From: Fluviicola sp.
GTDB lineage: Bacteria > Bacteroidota > Bacteroidia > Flavobacteriales_D > Crocinitomicaceae
Reading direction: 5' to 3'
Assembly: GCA_002734085.1 (NCBI GenBank)
Contig: NVXV01000009.1
Location: 67,291-131,290, forward strand
DNA length: 64,000 nt
Shown here: positions 1 through 8,605 of the stretch, piece after piece
How the letters are laid out: each line of letters begins with the position of its first letter
Numbering within the stretch: the first letter of the stretch is position 1
The notes under the pieces: model-generated
The model's input: only the letters and a program-made list of their open reading frames with translations
Told to the model about the DNA's origin: nothing
Databases searched by the model: none
Program-made: the position numbers and the translations under genes

Positions 1-770
1 CAGCAACTATTGGAATGTCACAAGAATCATTCAGAGAAAAAAATAGTTTGTCAACACCTGGAAATATAAGTAGTACTAAAGGTGCTTTAATCCATGGGCT
101 ACAAACCGGAATTGTAAAAAAAATCAATGAAGATCCCGACAATCTTTTTAGGGTACAAGTACAAATCCCTATTTTAGGAGATGATAGCGAACCTGTTTGG
201 GCAAGATTAACTACGTTTTATGCTGGTAATGAGATTGGAGCTTACTTTATGCCTGAAGTCAATGATGAGGTGATACTTGGCTTTATGGATGATGTCCCAT
301 CAGACCCAATTATTTTAGGAAGTGTATTCAGTAAAAATATTGCCGCACCCGAAACGCCAGACGAGAAAAATACCATTAAAACGTTGATAACATCAAGTAA
401 ACTTCAACTGAAGTTTGATGATGAAAATAAAGTGTTCACTGTGTTGACTCCGGGTGGTAATACAATGGTTTTTAGTGATAAAGACAAGGGGGTAACCGTT
501 ACCGATCAAAATAATAACAAAATAGAAATGAACGATGACGGAATAACGCTTACTGATAAAAGTAGTAATAAAATAGAAATGACCAGTAGTGGGATAACAG
601 TAGATAGTCAGTCGAATCTTACCTTAAAAGCAGCGCAAGATGTTACTGTTCAGGGGATGTCAGTGACTGTAAGTGGAGATGAATCTGTGACTGTAAAAGG
701 AAGCTCGGAGTGTGAAGTGTCTAGTAGCGGGCAGACAAGTGTAAAAGGATCAATGGTAATGATTAATTAA
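1..770 (+). CDS. eCIS spike protein (VgrG/gpV, Afp8-like), 5' truncated
   Basis: This is the C-terminal part of the central spike that sits below the tube in the baseplate and carries the tip. The frame is open to the left window edge (codons for A-T-I-G precede the first ATG at 15), so the N-terminal gp27-like part is probably cut off. Residues about 25-115, counted from that ATG, look like a gp5-type OB fold (LIHGLQTGIVKKINEDPDN, then PVWARLTTFYAG and VNDEVILGFMDDVPSDPIILG). From about residue 130 the chain becomes short beta-strand repeats (NNNKIEMNDDGITLTDKSS, then NLTLKAAQDVTVQG), as expected for a triple-stranded beta-helix needle. It opens the structural operon visible here, and the next gene starts 2 bp after its stop. 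The family call is firm; the exact subtype is inferred. Confidence 0.88.
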   Translation, partial: ATIGMSQESFREKNSLSTPGNISSTKGALIHGLQTGIVKKINEDPDNLFRVQVQIPILGDDSEPVWARLTTFYAGNEIGAYFMPEVNDEVILGFMDDVPSDPIILGSVFSKNIAAPETPDEKNTIKTLITSSKLQLKFDDENKVFTVLTPGGNTMVFSDKDKGVTVTDQNNNKIEMNDDGITLTDKSSNKIEMTSSGITVDSQSNLTLKAAQDVTVQGMSVTVSGDESVTVKGSSECEVSSSGQTSVKGSMVMIN

Positions 771-772
771 TT

Positions 773-1243
773 ATGGCGAATAAAAATTCATTTTTAGGAA
801 AGGGCTGGAGTTTTCCTCCAACATTTCACAACGAATCAACCGTAGGAGTTGAATTGGTAGAGAGTGAGGTGGATATTCAACAGTCACTAGAAATATTACT
901 GAATACAAGTAAAGGAGAGCGCATAATGCTACCTGATTATGGTTGTGATTTACAAACATTCTTATTTGAATCGATTAATGATTCAAAAATGCACCTTTTA
1001 AAAGAAATTATCCGATCAGCCGTTGTGACTTACGAGCCTCGGGTAGAATTAAATGACGTTATTGTTGATTATTCTGATTACCAAGAGGGCATTATTCGAG
1101 TTAAGTTGGATTATAGCATAGCTTCAACTAATACAAGATTTAACCTTGTATTTCCATATTATAAAGTAGAGGGAACCAATATACCACAACTATTTCATAA
1201 ACAGGTTACACAAAGCGTAGTATCAGAAGCAGAGGAGTTATGA
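773..1243 (+). CDS. Baseplate wedge protein, gp25/Afp9-like
   Basis: A 156-residue protein of the gp25-like lysozyme-fold family (W-domain). In contractile systems it sits in the inner baseplate and starts sheath assembly. The chain begins FLGKGWSFPPTF, a usual gp25 opening, and continues with VDIQQSLEILLNTSKGER and MLPDYGCDLQTFLFE, which match the conserved block where a repeated oligomer is set by a G-E-R turn and a P-x-(Y/F)-G motif. Length is normal for the family. It starts 2 bp after the spike gene and its stop overlaps the next start as ATGA, so it is translationally coupled inside the baseplate operon. Position directly after the spike is the same as in Afp and PVC loci. Confidence 0.92.
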   Translation: MANKNSFLGKGWSFPPTFHNESTVGVELVESEVDIQQSLEILLNTSKGERIMLPDYGCDLQTFLFESINDSKMHLLKEIIRSAVVTYEPRVELNDVIVDYSDYQEGIIRVKLDYSIASTNTRFNLVFPYYKVEGTNIPQLFHKQVTQSVVSEAEEL

Positions 1244-4200
1244 TTGAAAGAAGGAATGGTACTATAAAAGATAAAAGACCTAATAAGGATCTTTTAGAAA
1301 TGGCTTTCAAAATCGATCAGCGATCGTTTTGGGATATCATGGGATACATTGCTTCTTACCTTGAAAAAGTAAATTATTATGATCTGCAAAATAAATTTAA
1401 TGCTGACGCTAATTGGAAGTCTTTGGTAGAAGGAGATTCTATTATTTATATGGTTTTGATCATTAATGAGCCTTTATCAGATCTTGATAATATTACAAAC
1501 TCTATTAGTGAAGCCAAAACAGTTGATCCAGATAATCAACAAACAGCAGAAACGTTAATTAACTGGTACAATAAAATTACTCAGTGGCACGATACATTAG
1601 TTGATCAAGGAGAGTTCAGATTAGCTAACAAAATAAAAAATGTATTAACAGATGTACTGGAGGGTCCAAAAAACAACCTGCTACTTTATCAGCAAAAAAC
1701 ACAACAAACAAACCAAAAATCACATCCTTCACATGGTGGGCTAATCCAATCTCCACCAACACCTCCAGCACCAACTGGTGATCTCAATTTTAGTAAAACA
1801 ACGCACACTTTTGAGAAGGTGATTATGCATATTCAGCAATTCACAAAGGATTATCTGGAGCAAAACATTTGTACAGATAACACGCATATGCCGAATAATG
1901 CATTGTATATAGCATTTGCTTTACTGTACAAAAACATTCAAAAAAACTTAAACGCACTTTCTAAAAGACATTTAGACTTTTATTACAAAGAAGTACTACA
2001 ACAGCGAATAAACAAAGGGAAAGCAACACAAACTATTGTTAATTTTGAACTCTTGCCAGCCATTCAGTATTCTTTAATTGAAAAAGATACTCAACTTACT
2101 GCAGGTAAGTTGTTTGGGAGTAAAACAGATGTGCTCTTTCAAACAGAAAAACCACTTGTTGCCTATCAAATGGAGCTAATGGAGTTGCAGACGTTGTTCT
2201 TTAACTCCAGTTCTTATATTCAAGTAGGAACAGATGAGCCAACTGTGTCTTCCGTTTCTATGCACAACCTGATTACCCAAGGAAAAAGTGTTGAACCTGT
2301 TGAAAAATGGTTTGCTTTTGGAGCGAATAAACAGACATTGCAAAAAACGCAAATTAACTCCTCAGAAGTTGCTATTTTAGGTTTTATCATTGGTTCCCCA
2401 GTACTTTTTTTAAGTGAAGGAAAAAGGGAAATCAAAATTCAGGTGAATATGAATACTGAATCAGCTTCCAAGACTTTTTGGAAGTTACTAAACCAGATCA
2501 AATCTAATCGAAAAATTGGGATGGATTTGGTTTTTTTAAGTGTTTTTAATCACAGCTTGAGAGTTTCATATACGACTAAAAAAGGGTGGGTAGATTTTAA
2601 AAACTATTCTGTTGAATATGACGAGTCTGAAAATTATTTTGCCATTCATCTATTACTTGAAAATTCAGACCCTGAATTGGAGCTTGGAGTCCAGATTCAG
2701 GAAGAATTAAAATGGCCATCCGTTAAAGTAGAATTAAATGAATACGCGCCTGTCTATTTATACTCCTTTTGGAAAGGATTAGAAGTAGATACAATTGATA
2801 TAGATGTAAATGTTCAACGTATAAGAAATCTGTCACTGTACAATAACATTGGTAAGATGTCTCCTGGAAAATCATTCGATATTTTTGGACCGTTCCCTAA
2901 TGTCGGTTCTTATTTAATGGTAGGAAAAAGTGAATTTTTCAAGAAAAGAATGAATACATTGTCCATAAATTTGGAGTGGGATTCTTTGCCTGACGATTTT
3001 GATGGATTTGAGTCTTATTATGAAGGCTACTCAGAAGATATCAATAATGATTCTTTTAATGTACAAGTAACAGCACTTTCTAATAATTACTGGTTGCCAA
3101 CCGACCTTAAAAAAGCACCTATAATCAACTTGTTCAGTACACATACAAGCTTGACACCAGAAGGTTATAAAAGCGTTCAGCTAAATGATATTTCAACGAT
3201 TCAATTAAGTGAATTTAATGAGTTTGGCGCGACACAAGACTTTGAACTAAAAGATCCTTTAAAGTATGAAGTGAGTACCCAAAGCGGTTTTATTAAATTG
3301 AGCTTAGTCACACCAAAGTATGGGTTTGGAAATGACTTGTACCAAAAGGAGTATGTAGAGATAGCTACACATAATGCAAAAAATCCAAAATCACAAATTC
3401 CATACCCGAATAAACCATTTGTTCCTAAGCTTAAGGGGGTTTCTGTAGATTATACTGCCTCTGATAGTCTTGTTTTTAACGAAGAATTATCTAAAAACTC
3501 TATTTCAGCAGAGGGTTCAGGGGAATTTATACACATTACTCCTTTCGGAGTAGAAGAAGTAATTATCAATCAGAATGTACTTAAACGTACGTTGGTATGT
3601 AATTATGAACAGGAAGGTTATTTATTCTTAGGGTTAAAAGGAATCAAAAACAACACTACTATTTCTGTCTTTTTTCATTTATTACAATCTAGTACAGGAG
3701 TGAAAATTAATAGAAGTTCTTTGACCTGGGAATATTTTCAAACGAATCGCTGGGTCGAGTTTGAAGAAGGAAATATTATTTCAGACGAGACAGGTGGGTT
3801 CGTAAAATCAGGAATTATAGAGTTTTTACTACCTAAAGTAGAGGGTGTAGGTCAGAAAGATCATCAGAAATTGTACTGGATAAGGATCTCTACCGTTGAT
3901 AAAGCAGCTTTCTACCCTAAAATAAAAGGCATATACTTAAATGCAGTTAAAGCAACTTGTATAAGTCAAGATGAAACAATTATAGGAAAAGAAGTGCCTG
4001 CAAATAGTATAAAAAAAATTGCAGGAAATTCTTCTGATATTAAAAAAGTCAACCAACCAGTAACATCCCATGGCGGAGTTTTAGGAGAATCTGAAGATCA
4101 GTTTTATCAAAACGTTAGTGAACGTATAAGACATAAATCAAGAGCAGTGACACTATGGGATCATGAACGTCTTATACTTGAAAACTTCAATGATGTAAGA

Positions 4201-4920
4201 GTAGTAAAATGCACCAATTTTGATCAAGATTTTAAATCAGTTCCAAGTCAAGTGAAATTAATAGTCTTAAGTGATGCATGGAGTAATGATGAAAGACATT
4301 ATTTCGACGTTGATCGCCTTGATCAGATGAAAATGTTTTTACAAAAGCATTCCAGTTCTTTTGCTGATATTAAAGTTGTGAATCCTAAAGTGGAATACCT
4401 CTTAGCCAACTGCGTTGTGGAATTTAAACCCGAAGATAACGGAGGGTATTATCTAAACTTATTGAATGAGAATATATCTGATTTTTTATCTCCTATGTCT
4501 AGTATAGATAATGGTTTAGGTGGAATTGGTGGAAGTGTTATGCCTACTATGCTGATGAGTTTTTTAGAAAACCTTTATTATGTGCAGTCAATTAAAAAAC
4601 TCACTATTGAGCATATTGTTCGTGAAGGAGTTGATAAGTATTCTTTAAACGTGTATAAAGGTGGGGAAGAGATAAAAACAACGACACCTTGGTCTATACT
4701 TTCACCAGTTAAGAAGCATCACATTATCAGTGTAGTTAATAAAAGTAAAGATGACGATTCATTAGACGTGGGCGTAGGTGATATGGAAATTGGGTTAGAC
4801 TTTATTGTAGGGAGTAACATTAACTATACTACAGCAATGGAATCATTAATACCTGCAACTTCAGGCGCACAAGAAACGAAAACGGGTAATGATGCAATTT
4901 TAGTGTTTAAAAATAAATAG
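1240..4920 (+). CDS. Baseplate protein, gp6/J-like (Afp11-like)
   Basis: A 1226-residue baseplate wedge protein. Afp11-type proteins, together with Afp12, form the ring that links spike and gp25 to the sheath. The clearest family signal is near the C-terminus (about residues 958-1010), where FYQNVSERIRHKSRAVTLW is followed by DHERLILENFNDVRVVKC, the usual baseplate-J core in which a kinked helix precedes a beta domain. The N-terminal part (DLLEMAFKIDQRSFWDIMGY) is helical, and a Pro/Gln-rich stretch near residues 150-180 is probably a flexible linker. The start overlaps the gp25 stop by 4 bp and a fibre-like gene follows 8 bp later. The C-terminal core supports the assignment well; the long middle part is only recognised by size and position. 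Confidence 0.85.
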   Translation: MIERRNGTIKDKRPNKDLLEMAFKIDQRSFWDIMGYIASYLEKVNYYDLQNKFNADANWKSLVEGDSIIYMVLIINEPLSDLDNITNSISEAKTVDPDNQQTAETLINWYNKITQWHDTLVDQGEFRLANKIKNVLTDVLEGPKNNLLLYQQKTQQTNQKSHPSHGGLIQSPPTPPAPTGDLNFSKTTHTFEKVIMHIQQFTKDYLEQNICTDNTHMPNNALYIAFALLYKNIQKNLNALSKRHLDFYYKEVLQQRINKGKATQTIVNFELLPAIQYSLIEKDTQLTAGKLFGSKTDVLFQTEKPLVAYQMELMELQTLFFNSSSYIQVGTDEPTVSSVSMHNLITQGKSVEPVEKWFAFGANKQTLQKTQINSSEVAILGFIIGSPVLFLSEGKREIKIQVNMNTESASKTFWKLLNQIKSNRKIGMDLVFLSVFNHSLRVSYTTKKGWVDFKNYSVEYDESENYFAIHLLLENSDPELELGVQIQEELKWPSVKVELNEYAPVYLYSFWKGLEVDTIDIDVNVQRIRNLSLYNNIGKMSPGKSFDIFGPFPNVGSYLMVGKSEFFKKRMNTLSINLEWDSLPDDFDGFESYYEGYSEDINNDSFNVQVTALSNNYWLPTDLKKAPIINLFSTHTSLTPEGYKSVQLNDISTIQLSEFNEFGATQDFELKDPLKYEVSTQSGFIKLSLVTPKYGFGNDLYQKEYVEIATHNAKNPKSQIPYPNKPFVPKLKGVSVDYTASDSLVFNEELSKNSISAEGSGEFIHITPFGVEEVIINQNVLKRTLVCNYEQEGYLFLGLKGIKNNTTISVFFHLLQSSTGVKINRSSLTWEYFQTNRWVEFEEGNIISDETGGFVKSGIIEFLLPKVEGVGQKDHQKLYWIRISTVDKAAFYPKIKGIYLNAVKATCISQDETIIGKEVPANSIKKIAGNSSDIKKVNQPVTSHGGVLGESEDQFYQNVSERIRHKSRAVTLWDHERLILENFNDVRVVKCTNFDQDFKSVPSQVKLIVLSDAWSNDERHYFDVDRLDQMKMFLQKHSSSFADIKVVNPKVEYLLANCVVEFKPEDNGGYYLNLLNENISDFLSPMSSIDNGLGGIGGSVMPTMLMSFLENLYYVQSIKKLTIEHIVREGVDKYSLNVYKGGEEIKTTTPWSILSPVKKHHIISVVNKSKDDDSLDVGVGDMEIGLDFIVGSNINYTTAMESLIPATSGAQETKTGNDAILVFKNK

Positions 4921-4928
4921 AGAAAATT

Positions 4929-5687
4929 ATGGGTGAAAAACCACTAGATAGGAAAAGTTTAAAAGCCATTTTTAGCAATGGAAACCGACCGAACCAAAAT
5001 AATTTTGGGAGCTTTATTGACTCAATGGTAAATAAAGTAGATGATGGGATTTCAAAGAATGTTAAAGATGGATTAATACTTTCTCCTGAAGGAGATGAGT
5101 CTGACCGTTTGGTTAGTTTTTACGAAAAAATACTGGATGATTTACCGCAATGGGGAATTAAACTTGCTCAGGATGGACAGCAAGGGCTGGGGATTGTTCA
5201 GCCAATTTCAGACACAGAAACAAAAACAAAATTATTTTTTGAAAAAGATGGAAATGTTGGCATAGATACCACTCAACCTAAAACCACTTTTGAAGTAAAT
5301 GGGATTTTGGGTACAAAGAGTAGAGTTGGGACCTATGAACTTTCAACTGTTCCAGCTGATGGTTCTTGGCATGATATTATTACTGGGCTAAATGGATGTT
5401 GTGCTTTCGAAATAATGGCACAGGTTGGAAAAGAAAAAACGGGTAAGTACTCTTTAGTGCATGCACATGCCTTGAGTACTTTTGGTAGATCGAGAAATAA
5501 AATTAAAACCACTCAAGCTCATTACGGATGGTGGTGGAATAAAATAGCATTAAGATGGACAGGAACTACATATAACTATTCATTACAGATGAAAACCCGC
5601 TCTAATTATGGAAGCGATCAGGAAATTAAATTTCATGTTACCAAACTCTGGGATAATGAAATAATGGCACTTTTTAATCAACAATAG
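4929..5687 (+). CDS. Fibre-like/accessory protein of the injection system
   Basis: A 252-residue protein lying between the Afp11-like and Afp12-like genes (8 bp and 5 bp gaps), so it is made with the baseplate. The N-terminal 45 residues (LDRKSLKAIFSNGNRPNQNN) could be an attachment segment. The middle contains KLFFEKDGNVGIDTTQPKT followed by FEVNG, a motif common in phage tail fibres and Bacteroidota adhesins (N-V-G-I-x-T-x-x-P-x-x-x-F-x-V-N-G). The C-terminal 120 residues are rich in aromatic residues (HYGWWWNKIALRWTGTTYNY) and resemble a compact beta-sandwich binding head. I infer a short fibre or receptor-binding role. It could instead be a baseplate adaptor, since it is much shorter than an Afp13-type fibre. 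No enzymatic motif was seen. Confidence 0.6.
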   Translation: MGEKPLDRKSLKAIFSNGNRPNQNNFGSFIDSMVNKVDDGISKNVKDGLILSPEGDESDRLVSFYEKILDDLPQWGIKLAQDGQQGLGIVQPISDTETKTKLFFEKDGNVGIDTTQPKTTFEVNGILGTKSRVGTYELSTVPADGSWHDIITGLNGCCAFEIMAQVGKEKTGKYSLVHAHALSTFGRSRNKIKTTQAHYGWWWNKIALRWTGTTYNYSLQMKTRSNYGSDQEIKFHVTKLWDNEIMALFNQQ

Positions 5688-5692
5688 TAGAG

Positions 5693-8605
5693 ATGTCGGA
5701 ATTAATAAGCAAAGGGTATATCAATAAAAAAGATAAAGATTCTGGACAATACGAAGAACTTTATTTAGAAGGAATTGAATTACTTCAAAAACTTTCAGGC
5801 GCTCAATGGACAGATTACAATGAGCATGATCCAGGAGTAACTATACTTGAAAACATAGCTTATACTATGACTGACCTTTCAAATAAAGCCAGTCAGCCCA
5901 TTAAAGATATTTTGGTCGAATCTAAAGGGGGCAAATTAGAGTCTGGAGATAATGGTTTTTTTATACCTTCAGACATCTTAACAACTAACCCGATAACAGT
6001 AAATGACTTTAGAAAAGTTTTTATTGATGGAGTTACGAATGTGAAAAACGTATGGATAAAATCACAAAATCAGCAATCTGAAAAGAGTTTCCAATCCATT
6101 CAGAAAAATTTAAAAGGACTATATCACATTTTTATAGAAATGTATGATTATTCCACTGACCCTGTTGAGTTACAAGATGAAGAAGACAGGGTAATACACG
6201 AGATAAGAGAATTATTTCATACGCATAGAAACTTATGTGAAGACCTTTATAAAGTAACTATTTTTAAGCCTTTTCAACTTCATATGAGGTTGAAAGTTAC
6301 TTTAGGTAATATTGCTAATGGGGAAGAAGTTTTTGCTAATATTTTTTTTAAAGTAAGTGATTATCTTACTCATGAGGTCCGTTTTTACTCTTTATGGGAG
6401 TTACAACAGCAAAAAGAAGATGTTAATACCATTTTTAATGGGCCATCATTGGAGAATGGATTTATTGATGATAGTGAACTTAGAGGACGATTAAATCGCA
6501 TAGTACCTTCTGATATTATAAAAATCATTGCAAATGAAGAAGGTGTAATAAGTGTTGACTTTTTTGAATTATCCTACGAAAATAGTACTTCAGAAAAAAA
6601 TAATGTAACACCTATTAGTGAAGAAGGATTTATCATTCCTGAAAATTGCTCACCAGTTTTAGTGTTTCCTGAAAACAAAATAGATCAGGTTTTTGAACAT
6701 GAAGGGGTTCAGTTTTTTCCAGATCTTAAAGAAGTTCAAAAGCAGTTGGCTTATGTTGAGGTTATGAACTATGGTAGTTTTAAATCTGTATCGCAAGCAT
6801 TTAATACTTTAGAGATTCCCGCTGGACAGTCATTTGATCTCGCATCTTATTACCCACTAAGAAAACAATTCCCAGTGCATTATGGAATAGGCGAGTATGG
6901 ACTGCCAACTGATCTTCCAGAAAAAAGATATGCACAAGCGAATCAGTTAAAAGCATATTTGTTGCCGTTTGACCAGTTGATGACTAATTTTTTAGGACAA
7001 CTTACGAGTCTGTATCAAATTTTTAATGCCAATACTAAAGAGTTACACTCTTATTTTTATCAGGAATTGGATGATATGCCTGAGTTGACTCAACTGATTA
7101 AAACAAGTGAAGATGAAAGTAAAGAAGAATCTTTAGACAATTGGAGCAATACGCTTAGAACATTAAATAATCGGTTTGACTCAGAAGCACTGCAGCGCTT
7201 AAATCAGGTAGCAGATCACTTATTAGCTAGATATAGCGAGCAATTCCCAACGTATTCCTTAAAAAAGATTCACATTAATTCTTACGGTAAAAAATTAACT
7301 ACAGACAAATTTGAAGATGAATTATTAGAATGGAAGCGAACATTAATTGCTAATTATGGGAAATTAAGTTATAACAGGGCAAAAGCGTATGATTACACCC
7401 AAAAAGTAAACATAACTGATAATACAGTACTTGAAGAAGTTAGAGAAAGTATTACCCCAGGAATTGTCCAGAAAACGGCTATATTAATGGGGATCAGAAA
7501 TTACAAAGCACGATATCTAACTCAAGTAATAGCTGATTCAGGAATAAAAATCTATCAGAAAAAAGAAGGAATGGAAATTATCAGCGAAAAGCTGGAAATC
7601 GTTCATTCTAAATCCGATATTGAAGTAATTACTGTAGATGATATTGTAATTATTGACGAAACAGTTGAAAATTTAAGAGATTCCTTTTACTATCTCGGAC
7701 ATTCAGGAACTATTCTAAAAGATGTATTGAGGAACGGTGTAAAAATCGAAAATTATCAGATCAAACAAACTACTAATGACAAGAAGAACTCTTTTTATGT
7801 TCTATATAAAGGAGAAAAGCAATCCAATGTAGTACATATTTCCGATTCGAAAGTAGAAGCCATGCAAGCCATTAATTATTCCGTTAATTTTTTGCTTGAT
7901 TTGAATCAAAAAAGTGAAGGGATTTATTTAGTCGAACATATTTTATTGGCTCCACCTTATCATGGGAATTATTTTGGATTTTCTTTTTCTATACCTATGC
8001 TGGATGGAAAAATGATTGAATTTATTCAAGTTAAACTACAATCTAACGGAGATCGAAATGTTTGTGTAGATAAAGTAGTCAGTAATTTAGTAGGTAGTGG
8101 TAATTTGCAGTTACGTGTGATTGGTAAAGGAGATGGCTATGTTATTCGTGTTTTAACCAAAGCCGGTAATGCATTGGCTGTAACTGCTAACAGTTATGAT
8201 GACAAGCAAACGGCACAGGAGGAAGCAGATAACATTGTAAAACAGTTCTATACATTTGAAAAGGAACAATTTAAAGAAAAGGTGAGTTATTATGCTTATT
8301 ACGGTGATAAGAAAGTAGATGAAACCTTCTATTCTTTCCAAATGAGTATGATAATGCCTTCTTGGCCTGTGAGATTTCAAGATCATAATTTCAGAACTAA
8401 ATTGACAAATATTACTTATGAACAAGCTCCCATTCATATTGCTTTTCAATCCTTTTGGTTGGATTTAATGGAGATGATTCACTTTGAAAAAGTATATTAT
8501 AAATGGCTGGGATTGGTGTCGAATAATGAATATGCAGAAGAACAAATGACTCACGCTTACGAACTAATCACTAAAATTCAGCAATATAATCAGAAGAGCC
8601 AGTGA
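5693..8605 (+). CDS. Baseplate protein, Afp12-like
   Basis: A 970-residue protein carrying, at residues about 35-60, the motif SGAQWTDYNEHDPGVTILEN. This closely matches the D-Y-N-x-H-D-P-G-(I/V)-T-I-L-E signature of large eCIS baseplate wedge proteins. The rest is a mix of helical and beta segments with no membrane helices. It follows the fibre-like gene by 5 bp, and its TGA stop overlaps the next gene's GTG start (GTGA, 8602-8605). In Afp/PVC-type particles this protein pairs with the Afp11 homologue to form wedges. The signature makes it certain that this is a baseplate protein; Afp12 rather than a second Afp11 copy is inferred from gene order and size. Confidence 0.82.
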   Translation: MSELISKGYINKKDKDSGQYEELYLEGIELLQKLSGAQWTDYNEHDPGVTILENIAYTMTDLSNKASQPIKDILVESKGGKLESGDNGFFIPSDILTTNPITVNDFRKVFIDGVTNVKNVWIKSQNQQSEKSFQSIQKNLKGLYHIFIEMYDYSTDPVELQDEEDRVIHEIRELFHTHRNLCEDLYKVTIFKPFQLHMRLKVTLGNIANGEEVFANIFFKVSDYLTHEVRFYSLWELQQQKEDVNTIFNGPSLENGFIDDSELRGRLNRIVPSDIIKIIANEEGVISVDFFELSYENSTSEKNNVTPISEEGFIIPENCSPVLVFPENKIDQVFEHEGVQFFPDLKEVQKQLAYVEVMNYGSFKSVSQAFNTLEIPAGQSFDLASYYPLRKQFPVHYGIGEYGLPTDLPEKRYAQANQLKAYLLPFDQLMTNFLGQLTSLYQIFNANTKELHSYFYQELDDMPELTQLIKTSEDESKEESLDNWSNTLRTLNNRFDSEALQRLNQVADHLLARYSEQFPTYSLKKIHINSYGKKLTTDKFEDELLEWKRTLIANYGKLSYNRAKAYDYTQKVNITDNTVLEEVRESITPGIVQKTAILMGIRNYKARYLTQVIADSGIKIYQKKEGMEIISEKLEIVHSKSDIEVITVDDIVIIDETVENLRDSFYYLGHSGTILKDVLRNGVKIENYQIKQTTNDKKNSFYVLYKGEKQSNVVHISDSKVEAMQAINYSVNFLLDLNQKSEGIYLVEHILLAPPYHGNYFGFSFSIPMLDGKMIEFIQVKLQSNGDRNVCVDKVVSNLVGSGNLQLRVIGKGDGYVIRVLTKAGNALAVTANSYDDKQTAQEEADNIVKQFYTFEKEQFKEKVSYYAYYGDKKVDETFYSFQMSMIMPSWPVRFQDHNFRTKLTNITYEQAPIHIAFQSFWLDLMEMIHFEKVYYKWLGLVSNNEYAEEQMTHAYELITKIQQYNQKSQ

